From assembly GCF_001074155.1 (NCBI RefSeq), contig NZ_JUUZ01000023.1, positions 1-64,000 of the forward strand: a stretch of DNA of 64,000 bases. Direction: 5' to 3'. This DNA comes from Streptococcus pseudopneumoniae. GTDB taxonomy: Bacteria > Bacillota > Bacilli > Lactobacillales > Streptococcaceae. The notes under the pieces were generated by a model that had not been told where the DNA came from, did no database searches, and was given only the letters and a program-made list of their open reading frames with translations. Of this stretch, positions 1-15,384 are shown one piece after another (position 1 is the first letter of the stretch; each line of letters starts with the position of its first letter). Both the position numbers and the translations under genes were made by a program.

Positions 1-6054
<6,054 letters not shown>

Positions 6055-6074
6055 TTATTCCTTCCTGCTTAAAA

Positions 6075-6089
6075 AGTAAGCGTTTGCAT
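6075..6089 (-). promoter_or_regulatory. cre site (CcpA) upstream of GH101 gene
   Basis: The minus strand reads ATGCAAACGCTTACT, a full match to the Gram-positive cre consensus WTGNAANCGNWNNCW. It lies 27 bases upstream of the start codon and downstream of the candidate -10, where bound CcpA would block transcription. The inference is glucose repression of the O-glycosidase. Confidence 0.75.
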
Positions 6090-6285
6090 TTCGTCTTAAA
6101 AAAATAACCCCCTTCATTATTTTCGCTTATTTTTTAAACATATAAATATTTCTTATACCATTTTAATATATCAAAAACTGGTTTAAAAATCAATACTATA
6201 TTAGTTAAAATTAGTAAAAGTAAAATCTAAATTCCGAACCAGACTGAAAGTCTTTTTACTACATGAAAACCTATAATCATAGGCA

Positions 6286-6351
6286 TAAAAAAAGAAATCA
6301 CCTTCGAAAAATTAGAGTAAATTATCTCCATTCTCGAAAGGTAATTTCTTG
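6286..6351 (-). terminator. Intrinsic terminator of ftsK
   Basis: On the minus strand an imperfect stem pairs AAGAAATTACCTTTCGA with TCGAAGGTGATTTCTT across an AT-rich loop, followed by a run of seven T. It lies directly after the ftsK stop codon. Confidence 0.75.
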
Positions 6352-6376
6352 AATTTTTATTCTATTTTCAAACAAT

Positions 6377-8713
6377 TTATTGTTGTAAGACTTTTCTAGG
6401 TTTTGTCCCTTCAGCAGGACCAATAACTCCAGCCATCTCTAATTCTTCCATCAATCGAGTTGCTCGGTTAAAACCAACAGATAGACGGCGCTGAATCATG
6501 GATGCACTTGCTTTTTGTGTCTCGATGACAAGAGCTTTTGCTTCTTCAAAGAGAGGATCTCCAGCATCATCGCTAGAGCCAAAATCACCTTCTGTCTCAG
6601 ATACTTCTCCTGGGTCAAAGCTTTCATCATAATCAGCATCTGCTTGAGCCTTAATGAAGCTAACAATACGTTCCACATCATCATCTGAGATAAAGGAACC
6701 TTGGAGACGAACAGGATGGTTTTCATCAATTGGCTTAAAGAGCATATCCCCTCGACCAAGCAATTTCTCCGCACCATTTTCATCCAAAATCGTACGTGAA
6801 TCTGTTCCTGAAGAAACAGCGAATGCTACACGTGACGGCACATTTGCCTTAATCAAACCAGAGATAACATCTACTGAAGGACGCTGGGTTGCAAGAATCA
6901 TGTGAATACCAGCCGCACGCGCCTTCTGTCCAAGTCGGATAATGGCATCTTCTACTTCCTTGCTAGCAACCATCATGAGGTCAGCCAACTCATCCACAAT
7001 CACGACGATTAAAGGTAGATGTACTTGTTTGTACTCTGATTGAGCGTTGAATTCCTCAACCTTAGCATTAAAACCAGCAATGTTTCGAACTCCGACTTTG
7101 GCGAAAAGTTCATAGCGGTTTTCCATCTCATCAACGACTTTTTGAAGGGCTTTACTTGCCTTGCGAGGGTTGGTCACAACTGGAATCAAGAGATGAGGGA
7201 TATCGTTGTATACTGACAACTCAACCATCTTAGGGTCCACCATCATAAATTTGACTTGGTCTGGGCGAGCCTTCATCAGAATACTTGCGATAATTCCATT
7301 AACTGCAACGGATTTACCAGAACCTGTAGAACCGGCCACTAGCAAGTGAGGCATTTTTGCCAAATCAAAACTACGAGCCGTACCATTGACTGCTTTCCCA
7401 AGAGGAATTTCTAGAAGGTTTTCAGGCTTAGTTTGAGATTGTTCCCAAAGCTCACGGAAGGATACAGTTGCAATTTCTGAGTTTGGAACTTCGATACCAA
7501 CCAAGGATTTCCCAGGAATCGGTGCTTCGATACGGACATCTTTAGCAGCCAAGGCGAGAGCCAAGTCGTCTGCTAGATTGGAAATACGGTTGACACGGAC
7601 ACCAACTGCAGGTTTAACCTCATACTTGGTCACCGACGGACCTATTTCTGCTCTTTCTACAGTCACTTTAATACCAAAACTTGCGAAGGTCTCTTCCAAA
7701 ATTTTGATATTTTCTCGAACGATTTTCTTTTCTTTTGACTGATCTTTTGGTTTATCTGGTGCAAAGAGTTGTAAGCTTGGAAGCTTATACTCCAGGGCCT
7801 TTTTAGCAGAAAAATCTACTTCAACCTCTTCGTCATCATCATCTTCTTCAGAGAAAACTTCTTCCTCTGGATAGTCCCCTTCTTCAGGGTAATCAAAATC
7901 AGCTTGCGGGAGAATAATCTCAGGTTCTACCCATTCCTCCTCTGGAAGTGGAGGAAATTCTTGCAGTGGTTGATCTGATAAGATTTCTCCAGTTTCCATA
8001 TCTATAGGCTGCATGTCAAGCAAAGCCTGCTCTTCTCTTTCTTTTTCAAGTCTCGCTTGCTCTTCTGTTTCTCTTCGTGCCTTTTCTTCTTCACGCTTGA
8101 TAAAGCGCTCTTGCTTTTTCTGTTCACGGCGTTCCATCCAGATAGCAAATCGAGCTGAAAGAAAATCAGCAATATCATAGATAGACCATGGACTCATTAA
8201 AAGAGCTCCGATTAGGATTAAGATTGCCCCGATGAAATAGGTACCGATGTTTGAGAACAAAAAGGCTACCGGAATGTAGAGCCCTACCCCTAACAAGCCT
8301 CCCCCTGCAAAACCGCTTACTTGAAAATTGGTTAAATCTTTAAAGATGTGTCCAATCGTTCCTTGAAAAACAGCATTTGCCATGCTAAGCTTCCAGACAA
8401 GATAAGCTTGAAAGATGAGGAGCAAGCCTGCAAAAATAAAGAAGAAACCTGCTAGCAAGCCTTCTTGTTTATGAATCCATTTAAAGAAGAATAGATAAAT
8501 CAAGAGAGAGAAAATAGCTAAGTATGCTAAACTCCCTACGAGTAAGCGAATCAGGTTATAAACAGTGACTCCGACAGCTCCCCATTTAAGAGCAGCAAAA
8601 ATTAAACAGATAGCCAAAGCTAAGGAAATCAACATTCGTTGAATCGCTTGTTTTCTTTCCAATTCTGCTTTAGACGGTCTGCGTCTTGTTTTAGTTGTAT
8701 TCTTGTTTGCCAT
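6377..8713 (-). CDS. ftsK: DNA translocase FtsK/SpoIIIE
   Basis: The 778-residue protein has the standard FtsK layout. Several N-terminal membrane segments (about 28-185) are followed by a long acidic linker rich in Glu and Asp. The motor domain carries Walker A GSTGSGKS (Lys467) and Walker [12 protein letters not shown] near 570. A C-terminal winged-helix gamma domain ([20 protein letters not shown]) would read KOPS/SRS-like DNA signals. It pumps chromosomal DNA across the closing division septum. The length matches streptococcal orthologues. The ATG at 8713 has no ribosome site but sits 6 nt after an extended -10, so the mRNA may be leaderless. Confidence 0.97.
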   Translation of the reverse strand: MANKNTTKTRRRPSKAELERKQAIQRMLISLALAICLIFAALKWGAVGVTVYNLIRLLVGSLAYLAIFSLLIYLFFFKWIHKQEGLLAGFFFIFAGLLLIFQAYLVWKLSMANAVFQGTIGHIFKDLTNFQVSGFAGGGLLGVGLYIPVAFLFSNIGTYFIGAILILIGALLMSPWSIYDIADFLSARFAIWMERREQKKQERFIKREEEKARRETEEQARLEKEREEQALLDMQPIDMETGEILSDQPLQEFPPLPEEEWVEPEIILPQADFDYPEEGDYPEEEVFSEEDDDDEEVEVDFSAKKALEYKLPSLQLFAPDKPKDQSKEKKIVRENIKILEETFASFGIKVTVERAEIGPSVTKYEVKPAVGVRVNRISNLADDLALALAAKDVRIEAPIPGKSLVGIEVPNSEIATVSFRELWEQSQTKPENLLEIPLGKAVNGTARSFDLAKMPHLLVAGSTGSGKSVAVNGIIASILMKARPDQVKFMMVDPKMVELSVYNDIPHLLIPVVTNPRKASKALQKVVDEMENRYELFAKVGVRNIAGFNAKVEEFNAQSEYKQVHLPLIVVIVDELADLMMVASKEVEDAIIRLGQKARAAGIHMILATQRPSVDVISGLIKANVPSRVAFAVSSGTDSRTILDENGAEKLLGRGDMLFKPIDENHPVRLQGSFISDDDVERIVSFIKAQADADYDESFDPGEVSETEGDFGSSDDAGDPLFEEAKALVIETQKASASMIQRRLSVGFNRATRLMEELEMAGVIGPAEGTKPRKVLQQ

Positions 8714-8719
8714 GCTTCT

Positions 8720-8728
8720 ATTATATCA
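8720..8728 (-). promoter_or_regulatory. Extended -10 promoter of ftsK, leaderless geometry
   Basis: The minus strand reads TGATATAAT (TGnTATAAT), then AGAAGC, then the ATG of ftsK. Transcription would start at or within a base of the start codon. No Shine-Dalgarno sequence can be seen. Confidence 0.7.
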
Positions 8729-8751
8729 TATTTCAGAAACTTTTCGAGGGG

Positions 8752-8789
8752 TTAAAAAATGACTGCCCACTTTCGTGTTCAGTCATTTG
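8752..8789 (-). terminator. Intrinsic terminator of fruRKA operon
   Basis: The minus strand has AATGACTG paired with CAGTCATT, followed by a T run. It lies immediately after the fruA stop codon. Confidence 0.85.
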
Positions 8790-8802
8790 AATGTGTTTGT
8801 GA

Positions 8803-10758
8803 TTATTTATCTAATGGTTTACGAAGGTAACCGTAAACTACACCACTGACAATTGCTCCTACCAAGACAAAGACAAGGTAAAGAAGAGCATTTGAAGTAA
8901 GGGCGATAACGAAGATTCCTCCGTGAGGAGCCATGAGCTTGATATTTGCAAGACCAACGAGTCCACCTGCTACCGCTGAACCAAGGATGAAGCTTGGAAT
9001 AGCACGAGCTGGGTCTGCTGCACCAAATGGAATCGCACCTTCAGTGATGAATGACAAGCCCATAACGATGTTCGTCAAACCAGAGTTACGTTCTTCTTTG
9101 GTAAATTTATTCTTGAAGAGGAGAGTTGCGACAAAGATGGCAAGCGGTGGAACCATTCCTCCAGCCATAACTGCTGCCATGGCTACTGAACCACCTGTTG
9201 CCACTGTTGCTGCAAGAGTACCAGTACCAAAGACGTAGGCTGCTTTATTGACAGGTCCACCCATATCGACAGCCATCATTCCTCCAAGAACGACTCCAAG
9301 AAGGACAGCGGATCCACCTTCAAGACCACCAAGGAAGTTATTCATACCAGTGTTGATTGCGGCCATTGGGATATTAACAGCTAGCATGACAAAGCCTGTC
9401 AAGATTGTTCCAAAAAGTGGCAAGAGAAGGATTGATTTAGCACCTTCAAGTGAGCGAGGAACCTTCACGTATTTCTTAACCAAGAGCACCAAGGCACCTG
9501 CGATAAATCCACCTACGAGGGCTCCAAGGAAACCTGATGATACTCCTGCAAGAGCTGAAGTTGCTTCACCACCCTGAGCGTAAGGAATTTTACCAAAGGC
9601 ATAACCTTCTTTAGCGATAGCACCAGCTACGAAACCGGCTACCAAACCTGGTTTTTCAGCGATTGAGTAAGCAACATATCCAGCAAATACTGGAAGCATC
9701 AAACCGAAGGCTGAACCACCAATTTTCATGAACATAGAAGCGAGTTCATGGTAAGATCCAAGATTTCCGAGGCTATCATTTGGCACACCCATAGCACCAT
9801 CAATCAAGAAGGCAAGGGCAATCATGATACCACCACCGATAACAAATGGCAACATTTGAGATACACCACTCATCAAGTGTTTGTAGAAGGCACCACCGAT
9901 ACTTTGTTTTTCAATAGATGCTGTTGTAGCTTTTGCTCCATTAGCAGCATGATAAACTTCAGCATTTCCAGAAAGAGCAAGGTTGATCAATTCTTCAGTT
10001 TTACGGATACCGTCTGCTACTGGACGATTTACCAATGGTTTGCCATCGAAACGATCCATTTCAACTGCTTTATCTGCAGCGATAATTACAGCTTTAGCCT
10101 TGCGGATATCTTCTGCTGTCAATTGGTTACCGACACCACTAGCACCGTTGGTTTCAACCTTGATACCAACACCCATTTCAGCAGCCACTTTTTGAAGAGC
10201 TTCTTGAGCCATATAAGTGTGGGCGATACCTGTTGTACAAGCAGTTACAGCAACGATAAAGTCATCAGAACTATTTGCAGGTATTTGAACTGGCTCTTGA
10301 GCTTTTTCTGAAGCTTGGTCAAAGAGTTCAATGACTTGATCAGCTGATGTTACTTGACGAAGCTTATCAGCAAATCCGTCTTTCATCAAATATTGTGACA
10401 ATTCTGCTAAGGCAGCCAAGTGAGTATCATTGGCACCTTCTGGAGCAGCAATCATAAAGAAGAGGTCAGTTGGTTGTCCATCTAGACTTTCGTAGTCAAC
10501 ACCCTTATTTGACTTAGCAAAGAGAACAGTCGCTTCTTTAACTGCAGCATTTTTGCTGTGAGGCATTGCGATACCGTCACCCAAACCTGTAGAAGTCAAA
10601 GCTTCACGCGCCAAGATTCCTTCTTTGAAGGTTTCGAAATCTGTCACATATCCGTGCTCTACCAAGCTATGAATCATTTCTTCGATAGCTGCTGTTTTTT
10701 CAGTTGCTTGTAAATCAAGCAACATCACATCTTTTCTCAGTAAATCCTGAATTTTCAT
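8803..10758 (-). CDS. fruA: Fructose PTS transporter, EIIABC
   Basis: The 651-residue protein fuses three phosphotransferase parts. EIIA (1-145) has the phosphorylated histidine at His67 (AMPHSKN). EIIB has the active cysteine Cys174 (VTACTTGIAHT). EIIC (about 285-645) is a multi-span membrane permease. It imports fructose as fructose 1-phosphate using phosphate relayed from PEP through HPr. It overlaps fruK by 4 bases (ATGA), which couples their translation, and is the last gene of the fruR-fruK-fruA operon. Confidence 0.96.
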   Translation of the reverse strand: MKIQDLLRKDVMLLDLQATEKTAAIEEMIHSLVEHGYVTDFETFKEGILAREALTSTGLGDGIAMPHSKNAAVKEATVLFAKSNKGVDYESLDGQPTDLFFMIAAPEGANDTHLAALAELSQYLMKDGFADKLRQVTSADQVIELFDQASEKAQEPVQIPANSSDDFIVAVTACTTGIAHTYMAQEALQKVAAEMGVGIKVETNGASGVGNQLTAEDIRKAKAVIIAADKAVEMDRFDGKPLVNRPVADGIRKTEELINLALSGNAEVYHAANGAKATTASIEKQSIGGAFYKHLMSGVSQMLPFVIGGGIMIALAFLIDGAMGVPNDSLGNLGSYHELASMFMKIGGSAFGLMLPVFAGYVAYSIAEKPGLVAGFVAGAIAKEGYAFGKIPYAQGGEATSALAGVSSGFLGALVGGFIAGALVLLVKKYVKVPRSLEGAKSILLLPLFGTILTGFVMLAVNIPMAAINTGMNNFLGGLEGGSAVLLGVVLGGMMAVDMGGPVNKAAYVFGTGTLAATVATGGSVAMAAVMAGGMVPPLAIFVATLLFKNKFTKEERNSGLTNIVMGLSFITEGAIPFGAADPARAIPSFILGSAVAGGLVGLANIKLMAPHGGIFVIALTSNALLYLVFVLVGAIVSGVVYGYLRKPLDK

Positions 10759-11666
10759 CTTTTTTCTACCTCAACTTTTTCATAAGTTTCTTTAATAAAT
10801 GCTGCAGTCGCCAAGTCATCAGAGAAGGTAGTTGCTGTTCCACAAGCCACACCCCATTTGAAGGCTTCTACTGCGTCTTTTAATTTGACAAACTCACCCG
10901 TAAATCCAGCAACCATTGAGTCACCAGCTCCCACTGAGTTTTTCACTGTTCCCTTGATTGGTTTAGCAAAGTAGGCTCCCTCTGATGTTACCAGAAGGGC
11001 ACCATCACCAGCCATGGAGATGATAACATTTTGAGCACCTTTAGCCAGCAGTTCTCGAGCGTATTTCTCTATTTCATCAAGGCTTTCAAGCTTGACTCCA
11101 AAGATAGCTCCCAGTTCATGATTATTTGGTTTGACCAAAAGTGGTTGATAATCCAAACTATCAATCAAGGTCTGACCTTCAAAATCACACACAACTTGTG
11201 CGCCTGTCCGACGGGTCAAGGCAATCAAATCCTTATAAATAACATTGCCTAAGTTTTTAGCACTCGATCCCGCAAATACAACTGTATCCTCTGCTGTTAG
11301 ACTTGAAAGGATAGCTTTCAACTCCTCCAGTTGATCTGCTTCAACAGTAGGACCAGTCCCATTGATTTCGGTTTCTTGGTCTGCTTTGATTTTAACGTTG
11401 ATACGCGTATCTTCTGCAACTTGCACAAATCGCGTTTCAATTTGCTCCTCAGCTAAAGTATCTGTGATAAATTTACCAGTAAAGCCTCCGATAAATCCAG
11501 TCGCTGTATTTGGAATATCTAGACGTTTCAAGACGCGACTGACATTGATTCCCTTACCACCAGCAAACTTATCATCACTATCCATACGATTAACACTACC
11601 AACTTCTACTTTATCCAAACGGACAATGTAGTCAATAGATGGATTGAGTGTGACTGTATAAATCAT
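10755..11666 (-). CDS. fruK: 1-phosphofructokinase
   Basis: A 303-residue PfkB-family sugar kinase. The glycine-rich substrate motif GGKGINVSRVL is at 37-47 and the catalytic motif GAGDS, with base Asp249, near the C-terminus. It converts the fructose 1-phosphate delivered by FruA into fructose 1,6-bisphosphate for glycolysis. It overlaps both neighbours by 4 bases, so the three genes form one tight operon. Sequenced relatives often call it fruB. Confidence 0.96.
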   Translation of the reverse strand: MIYTVTLNPSIDYIVRLDKVEVGSVNRMDSDDKFAGGKGINVSRVLKRLDIPNTATGFIGGFTGKFITDTLAEEQIETRFVQVAEDTRINVKIKADQETEINGTGPTVEADQLEELKAILSSLTAEDTVVFAGSSAKNLGNVIYKDLIALTRRTGAQVVCDFEGQTLIDSLDYQPLLVKPNNHELGAIFGVKLESLDEIEKYARELLAKGAQNVIISMAGDGALLVTSEGAYFAKPIKGTVKNSVGAGDSMVAGFTGEFVKLKDAVEAFKWGVACGTATTFSDDLATAAFIKETYEKVEVEKR

Positions 11667-12403
11667 ACTTCTATTACCTCCGTTTTTTCTTTGATAGCTG
11701 GCAAGAGCTCATGACCCTTGCTAGTAATGACGATAGCTCGTTTTAGAGGGGCAACCTTAGCAAAACTAGACTGGCCAATCTTAGATGAATCCGCCAAGAC
11801 ATAGGTTTGTTTGGCATTTTCTAAGATAGCACGCTTAACCGCTCCTTCCTCCATGTCTGGAGTTGTATAATAACCTTCGTCTACACCGTTCATTCCGATA
11901 AAGGCACGATCAAAGTGTAATTGGTTAATTTGGTTAAGAGCCACCCCTCCGATACTGGCATCCGTTGTCATCTTTACGCCACCACCAATAATGACTGTTG
12001 GGATTTGCTTATCCACTAATTGTACCGCATGGTGAATGGAGTTGGTTACTACAGTAATATCTTTTCGCTCCAATTCCATAATGAGAAAGGCTGTCGTACT
12101 TCCTGCATCCACAAAGATAACATCTTTTTCTTTGATGAGGGAAGCTGCTTTTTGCGCAATCAACTTTTTCTCTTGAAGGTTTTTGACAGATTTTTCTTGA
12201 ATAGTTTCTTCTTCTTGCAAGGAGTGAGGCAACTCAGCTCCCCCATGCACTCGGCGAAGTTTATTTTCAGACTCTAACTCATCTAAATCACGTCTAACTG
12301 TGGATTCTGAAGTATCTAGCAAGCCTACTAATTTCTCTAGAGAAACGATTTTGTGCTTTCTTAGTTCTTCTAAAATTAACTTTTTCCTCTCGGTTTTTAG
12401 CAC
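11663..12403 (-). CDS. fruR: DeoR-family fructose operon repressor
   Basis: A 246-residue DeoR-type regulator. The N-terminal winged helix (about 6-57) contains LLDTSESTVRRDLDELE, and the C-terminal sugar-phosphate sensing domain contains DAGSTTAFL and the IGMNGVDEGYYT segment. The start is a GTG at 12403, chosen because GGAGG lies 7 nt upstream. As first gene of the operon it probably represses itself, fruK and fruA until fructose 1-phosphate builds up. Confidence 0.94.
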   Translation of the reverse strand: MLKTERKKLILEELRKHKIVSLEKLVGLLDTSESTVRRDLDELESENKLRRVHGGAELPHSLQEEETIQEKSVKNLQEKKLIAQKAASLIKEKDVIFVDAGSTTAFLIMELERKDITVVTNSIHHAVQLVDKQIPTVIIGGGVKMTTDASIGGVALNQINQLHFDRAFIGMNGVDEGYYTTPDMEEGAVKRAILENAKQTYVLADSSKIGQSSFAKVAPLKRAIVITSKGHELLPAIKEKTEVIEV

Positions 12404-12415
12404 CTACTCACCTCC

Positions 12416-12430
12416 TGTTAACGATTACAT
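12416..12430 (-). promoter_or_regulatory. cre site (CcpA) in fruRKA promoter
   Basis: The minus strand reads ATGTAATCGTTAACA, a complete match to WTGNAANCGNWNNCW. It covers the predicted transcription start and early leader of fruR, a position at which CcpA would repress. It overlaps the last bases before the fruR ribosome site. Confidence 0.75.
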
Positions 12431-12435
12431 TAATC

Positions 12436-12463
12436 ATTCTATCACAAAAAAAAACAAAGTCAA
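12436..12463 (-). promoter_or_regulatory. fruRKA promoter
   Basis: Minus strand TTGACT at 12458-12463 and TAGAAT at 12436-12441 are separated by 16 bases. No better sigma-A promoter is visible upstream of fruR. Confidence 0.75.
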
Positions 12464-12521
12464 GCATTTTTTATCATTTTCTTTCACTTTCTGTCAAAAC
12501 TCCTTCAATTTTTAAATAAAT

Positions 12522-12550
12522 TTGCAAGAAAGTAGGCTTTATGGTAGACT
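12522..12550 (+). promoter_or_regulatory. tRNA-Ser(GGA) promoter
   Basis: TTGCAA and TAGACT are separated by 17 bases, with TGG in front of the -10 (extended form). The tRNA starts 16 bases after the -10. Confidence 0.75.
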
Positions 12551-12565
12551 AGGTTAGTAACTATT

Positions 12566-12653
12566 GGAAGATTACTCAAGAGGCTTAAGAGGCCGTGTTG
12601 GAAACGCGGTAGGCGTGTAACAGCGTGCGTGGGTTCGAATCCCATGTCTTCCG
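12566..12653 (+). tRNA. tRNA-Ser, anticodon GGA
   Basis: An 88-nt class II tRNA: GGAAGAT pairs with GTCTTCC, the anticodon loop TTGGAAA gives GGA at 12600-12602, a long variable arm follows, and GGTTCGAATCC is the T arm. The discriminator base is G and CCA is not encoded. Confidence 0.96.
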
Positions 12654-12663
12654 TTTATTTTCT

Positions 12664-12700
12664 AAAAAAAGATACCCAAGAAATCTTGGGTATCTTTTTT
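12664..12700. terminator. Bidirectional terminator between tRNA-Ser and mntH
   Basis: A perfect stem GATACCCAAG / CTTGGGTATC is flanked by A and T runs, so it can stop the tRNA transcript from the left and mntH from the right. Confidence 0.9.
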
Positions 12701-12731
12701 ATATGATAGTTCTAAAACTAGGGTGAATTTC

Positions 12732-14066
12732 TTAGAAGATATCAAACAGCAATTTTACATTGAGGATGGTCAAGATGATGGAAACAATATAACCTAAGAT
12801 AGTATTCCATTTTGCATTGGTAAATTCTCCCATCAGTGATTTTTTTGAGGTTAGATAAATCAAAGGGAAAATTGAAAATGGAAGAGCGATAGAAAGAAAG
12901 ACCTGTGAATAAACCAACAACTGATCCAAGGTTTTTTCCTGATGACCAAACAAAACCGCTACTATCATAACAGGTAGCAAGGCAAAGAGGCGTGTCGCCA
13001 AACGAATAAACCATTGTGGCAATCTCATATGTAAGAAACCTTCCATAACGATTTGTCCTGTCAAAGTACCTGTGATCGTCGAATTCTGACCACTGGCTAA
13101 TAGGGCCAAGGCAAATAAAGTTGACAAGGTTGAGCTAGCTATAGCTCCCGCAATGGTTGAATCCTGCAAGGCATTATACATTTGAGAAAAAGCGGAAATT
13201 TCAGATGCATGTCCGAAGAAGAGGGCCGCCCCTAAGATCAAAAGAAGGGAGTTAACCACAAAGGCCAATGATAACTGGAGATTTGAATCCCAAGTCATAA
13301 AGCGCACGGCTTTTCGAACATCATTTTCGTCCTTGTGATTGATTTTTCGTGTCTGTGACAAGGATGAATGCAAATAAAGATTATGGGGCATAACAGTTGC
13401 TCCCACGATTCCTAGTGCCAAGGTTAATTGACTTTCATGTCCTGGCAAAGGACTTTCAAATAAGGTTGCATTCGGTAGATAACCCTCAACGATTCCTTGG
13501 AAGCTTGGATGTGACAAAGCTACAAGATAGGTAAAAATTGCTAGAATGGATAAAATCAGTGTTGTAACGATAGCTTCAATCTTCTTAAAGCCAAATTTCA
13601 TCAGAAGCAATAAGAGAAAAACATCCAACACGGTCAAGAGGATCGCTATCATAATCGGAATCTTAAAGAGAAGATTGAGAGCAATGGCAGAACCGAGAAC
13701 TTCTGCCAAGTCTGTCGCCATCAAGGCTAATTCTAAAATCACCCATAAACTATAACGAAGCCATTTGGGTGAATGATGAGCCGTTGCTTGAGCCAAGTCC
13801 ATCTGGGTTACAATCCCAAGCTTTCCTGCCATCTGCTGAAGCTGCATGGCAATAAGAGATGAAATAAAGATGACAAACAAGAGACTATACTTATAGGAAG
13901 CACCACCGACTACGCTGGTAATCCAGTTTCCTGGATCCATATAACCAACTGCTACAAGAGCACCGGGACCTAAAAAAGCCTTTAAATTTTGCCAGAAATG
14001 ATTATTATTTGGAGTCTCGATAGACTGATTAATCTCAGAAAGTGAAACTTTTTTATGAGATGACAT
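12732..14066 (-). CDS. mntH: Nramp family Mn2+/H+ symporter MntH
   Basis: A 444-residue membrane protein with about eleven hydrophobic spans. Metal-binding hallmarks of Nramp are present: DPGNW at 44-48 in the first span and MPHNLYLH near 227 in the sixth. It takes up manganese (and possibly iron) using the proton gradient. A good ribosome site (AGAGG) precedes the ATG. A palindrome next to its promoter suggests control by a metal-sensing repressor of the MntR/PsaR type. Confidence 0.94.
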   Translation of the reverse strand: MSSHKKVSLSEINQSIETPNNNHFWQNLKAFLGPGALVAVGYMDPGNWITSVVGGASYKYSLLFVIFISSLIAMQLQQMAGKLGIVTQMDLAQATAHHSPKWLRYSLWVILELALMATDLAEVLGSAIALNLLFKIPIMIAILLTVLDVFLLLLLMKFGFKKIEAIVTTLILSILAIFTYLVALSHPSFQGIVEGYLPNATLFESPLPGHESQLTLALGIVGATVMPHNLYLHSSLSQTRKINHKDENDVRKAVRFMTWDSNLQLSLAFVVNSLLLILGAALFFGHASEISAFSQMYNALQDSTIAGAIASSTLSTLFALALLASGQNSTITGTLTGQIVMEGFLHMRLPQWFIRLATRLFALLPVMIVAVLFGHQEKTLDQLLVYSQVFLSIALPFSIFPLIYLTSKKSLMGEFTNAKWNTILGYIVSIILTILNVKLLFDIF

Positions 14067-14185
14067 TTCTCTTTACCTCTTTCTAAACCTACCCTTTCAC
14101 TGCTTATCATTACTGAAAGATAACCTAAACTCATAAGATACTGAAAATGGCTGTGAAAAACTACTGATAATTTTCATAAATTTTC

Positions 14186-14207
14186 TTAAGGCACCTTAAT
14201 TATATCA
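14186..14207 (-). promoter_or_regulatory. mntH promoter with overlapping inverted repeat
   Basis: On the minus strand an extended -10 TGATATAAT (14199-14207) runs straight into the perfect inverted repeat TTAAGGTGCCTTAA (14186-14199). The repeat covers the predicted start of transcription. DtxR-family manganese regulators in streptococci bind AT-rich inverted repeats with TTAA arms, so this is a plausible operator. The identity of the regulator is inference. Confidence 0.6.
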
Positions 14208-14316
14208 CAAAATTAAAAAAAAACTGAAGAAATTCAAGATTTCTTCAAGATATTTTATAAAATAATTAAGGTCTTTATACTTGAAATTCTACAATATTTT
14301 TAACAGTTATAGAATA

Positions 14317-14350
14317 CAAAAAAGCAAGCAGTTCAAAATGAACTACTTGC
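14317..14350 (-). terminator. Intrinsic terminator of the lipoprotein gene
   Basis: Minus strand GCAAGTAGTTCA pairs with TGAACTGCTTGC and is followed by six T, directly after the stop codon. Confidence 0.88.
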
Positions 14351-14357
14351 CCAAATT

Positions 14358-15305
14358 TTAGACGTTGCTTTTCTCTTTAGGTTTGTCTGTAGATTTATCT
14401 TTATCTTTAGACTTGTCGGCATCCTTAGATTTGTCTTCATCTTTTGACTTGTCTGTAGATTTATTTTTAGCTTTTGTAGAGTTCTTACGGTCAATCTTGT
14501 CGTAACCCTCTGTAGTATCCATCATCTCAGTTGTTAAGGTACGGTAGTCATCTTGAGAAATAACCCAATTTCCATCCTTATCTTTTGTTAATTTGATTTC
14601 TGTATCAAATTCACCAGTTGTAAGAGGTGTAAGAGCTGCTTCCGGATCTACATCACTGTAGATAGCAAAATCTTTTCTGAATAGATGTTCGTAAATCCAG
14701 TAAGTTACCAATGTTTGGTAACGTTTAATATCAGCATTTGCGCCGGCTTTGTTGTATTTACCTAAGTTATCGATACCCCCAATTAGGATAGTAAGCACTT
14801 CTCTAATTGATGAAGTCAATCCTTTAGAGTGTAATTTCTTAGAAGTAAATGTAACAGTGGCTGTATTTCCTGATTCGTCAACTTTCACATCTTTAATAGT
14901 GTAAGAACCGATATCTTGGAACAACTTACGTTTCATTTTCAAGAAACCTGAAATTGTTTCTTCAGGTGTCTCTTCAGGAAAATCTGGGTGCCATTGTACT
15001 GTATATGTTGAAGCTGGAGTAAGACCATCTTCCTTGATTTTTTCACTTGTTTGTACTGCAATTACAGCATCAGTCCATTTTTCGTAGGTTTCACCATAAA
15101 CCTTCTTAAAACGAGCAGTTTCTGTAGTAAGCAATGCATCTAATAGAACTTCGGCGTCTTTTGTTACTTTGTCTTCTACAGAAGTATCTTTTTTAGCTTG
15201 TTCTGTTGTTTCAGAAGCAGTTTCTGATTTTTTAGATGTTAAAGAACATGCACCTAAGGCCAATGCAGAAAGAGCCAAGATACTGAGTAGTTTAATCTTT
15301 TTCAT
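14358..15305 (-). CDS. Putative lipoprotein of unknown function
   Basis: A 315-residue protein. The start at 15305 is chosen over one 51 bases upstream because GAGG lies 7 nt before it and the signal peptide begins there. MKKIKLLSILALSALALGAC is a lipoprotein signal with a LGAC lipobox (Cys20). After a low-complexity Ser/Thr/Lys stretch there is a globular domain (about 45-275) that I place in no named family with confidence; DUF5105-type lipoproteins are a possibility. The C-terminal 45 residues are a hydrophilic Lys/Asp/Ser tail (KSKDKDKSTD). It lies downstream of tmRNA and tRNA-Ser on the same strand. Confidence 0.85.
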   Translation of the reverse strand: MKKIKLLSILALSALALGACSLTSKKSETASETTEQAKKDTSVEDKVTKDAEVLLDALLTTETARFKKVYGETYEKWTDAVIAVQTSEKIKEDGLTPASTYTVQWHPDFPEETPEETISGFLKMKRKLFQDIGSYTIKDVKVDESGNTATVTFTSKKLHSKGLTSSIREVLTILIGGIDNLGKYNKAGANADIKRYQTLVTYWIYEHLFRKDFAIYSDVDPEAALTPLTTGEFDTEIKLTKDKDGNWVISQDDYRTLTTEMMDTTEGYDKIDRKNSTKAKNKSTDKSKDEDKSKDADKSKDKDKSTDKPKEKSNV

Positions 15306-15384
15306 TATATACCTCAATGTATAAAATTTACTCTTGAAGTCGAACTCCAAGGGCATGGTTTAGAAAAACATTACGTTATTCTAA

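Noticed and set aside
9748-10311. 187-residue plus-strand frame inside fruA
   Set aside because: Antisense to a fully coding, conserved region of fruA with no ribosome site; compositional shadow.
15306-15356. Lipoprotein start 51 bases upstream
   Set aside because: It would put 17 residues before a complete signal peptide and lacks a ribosome site.
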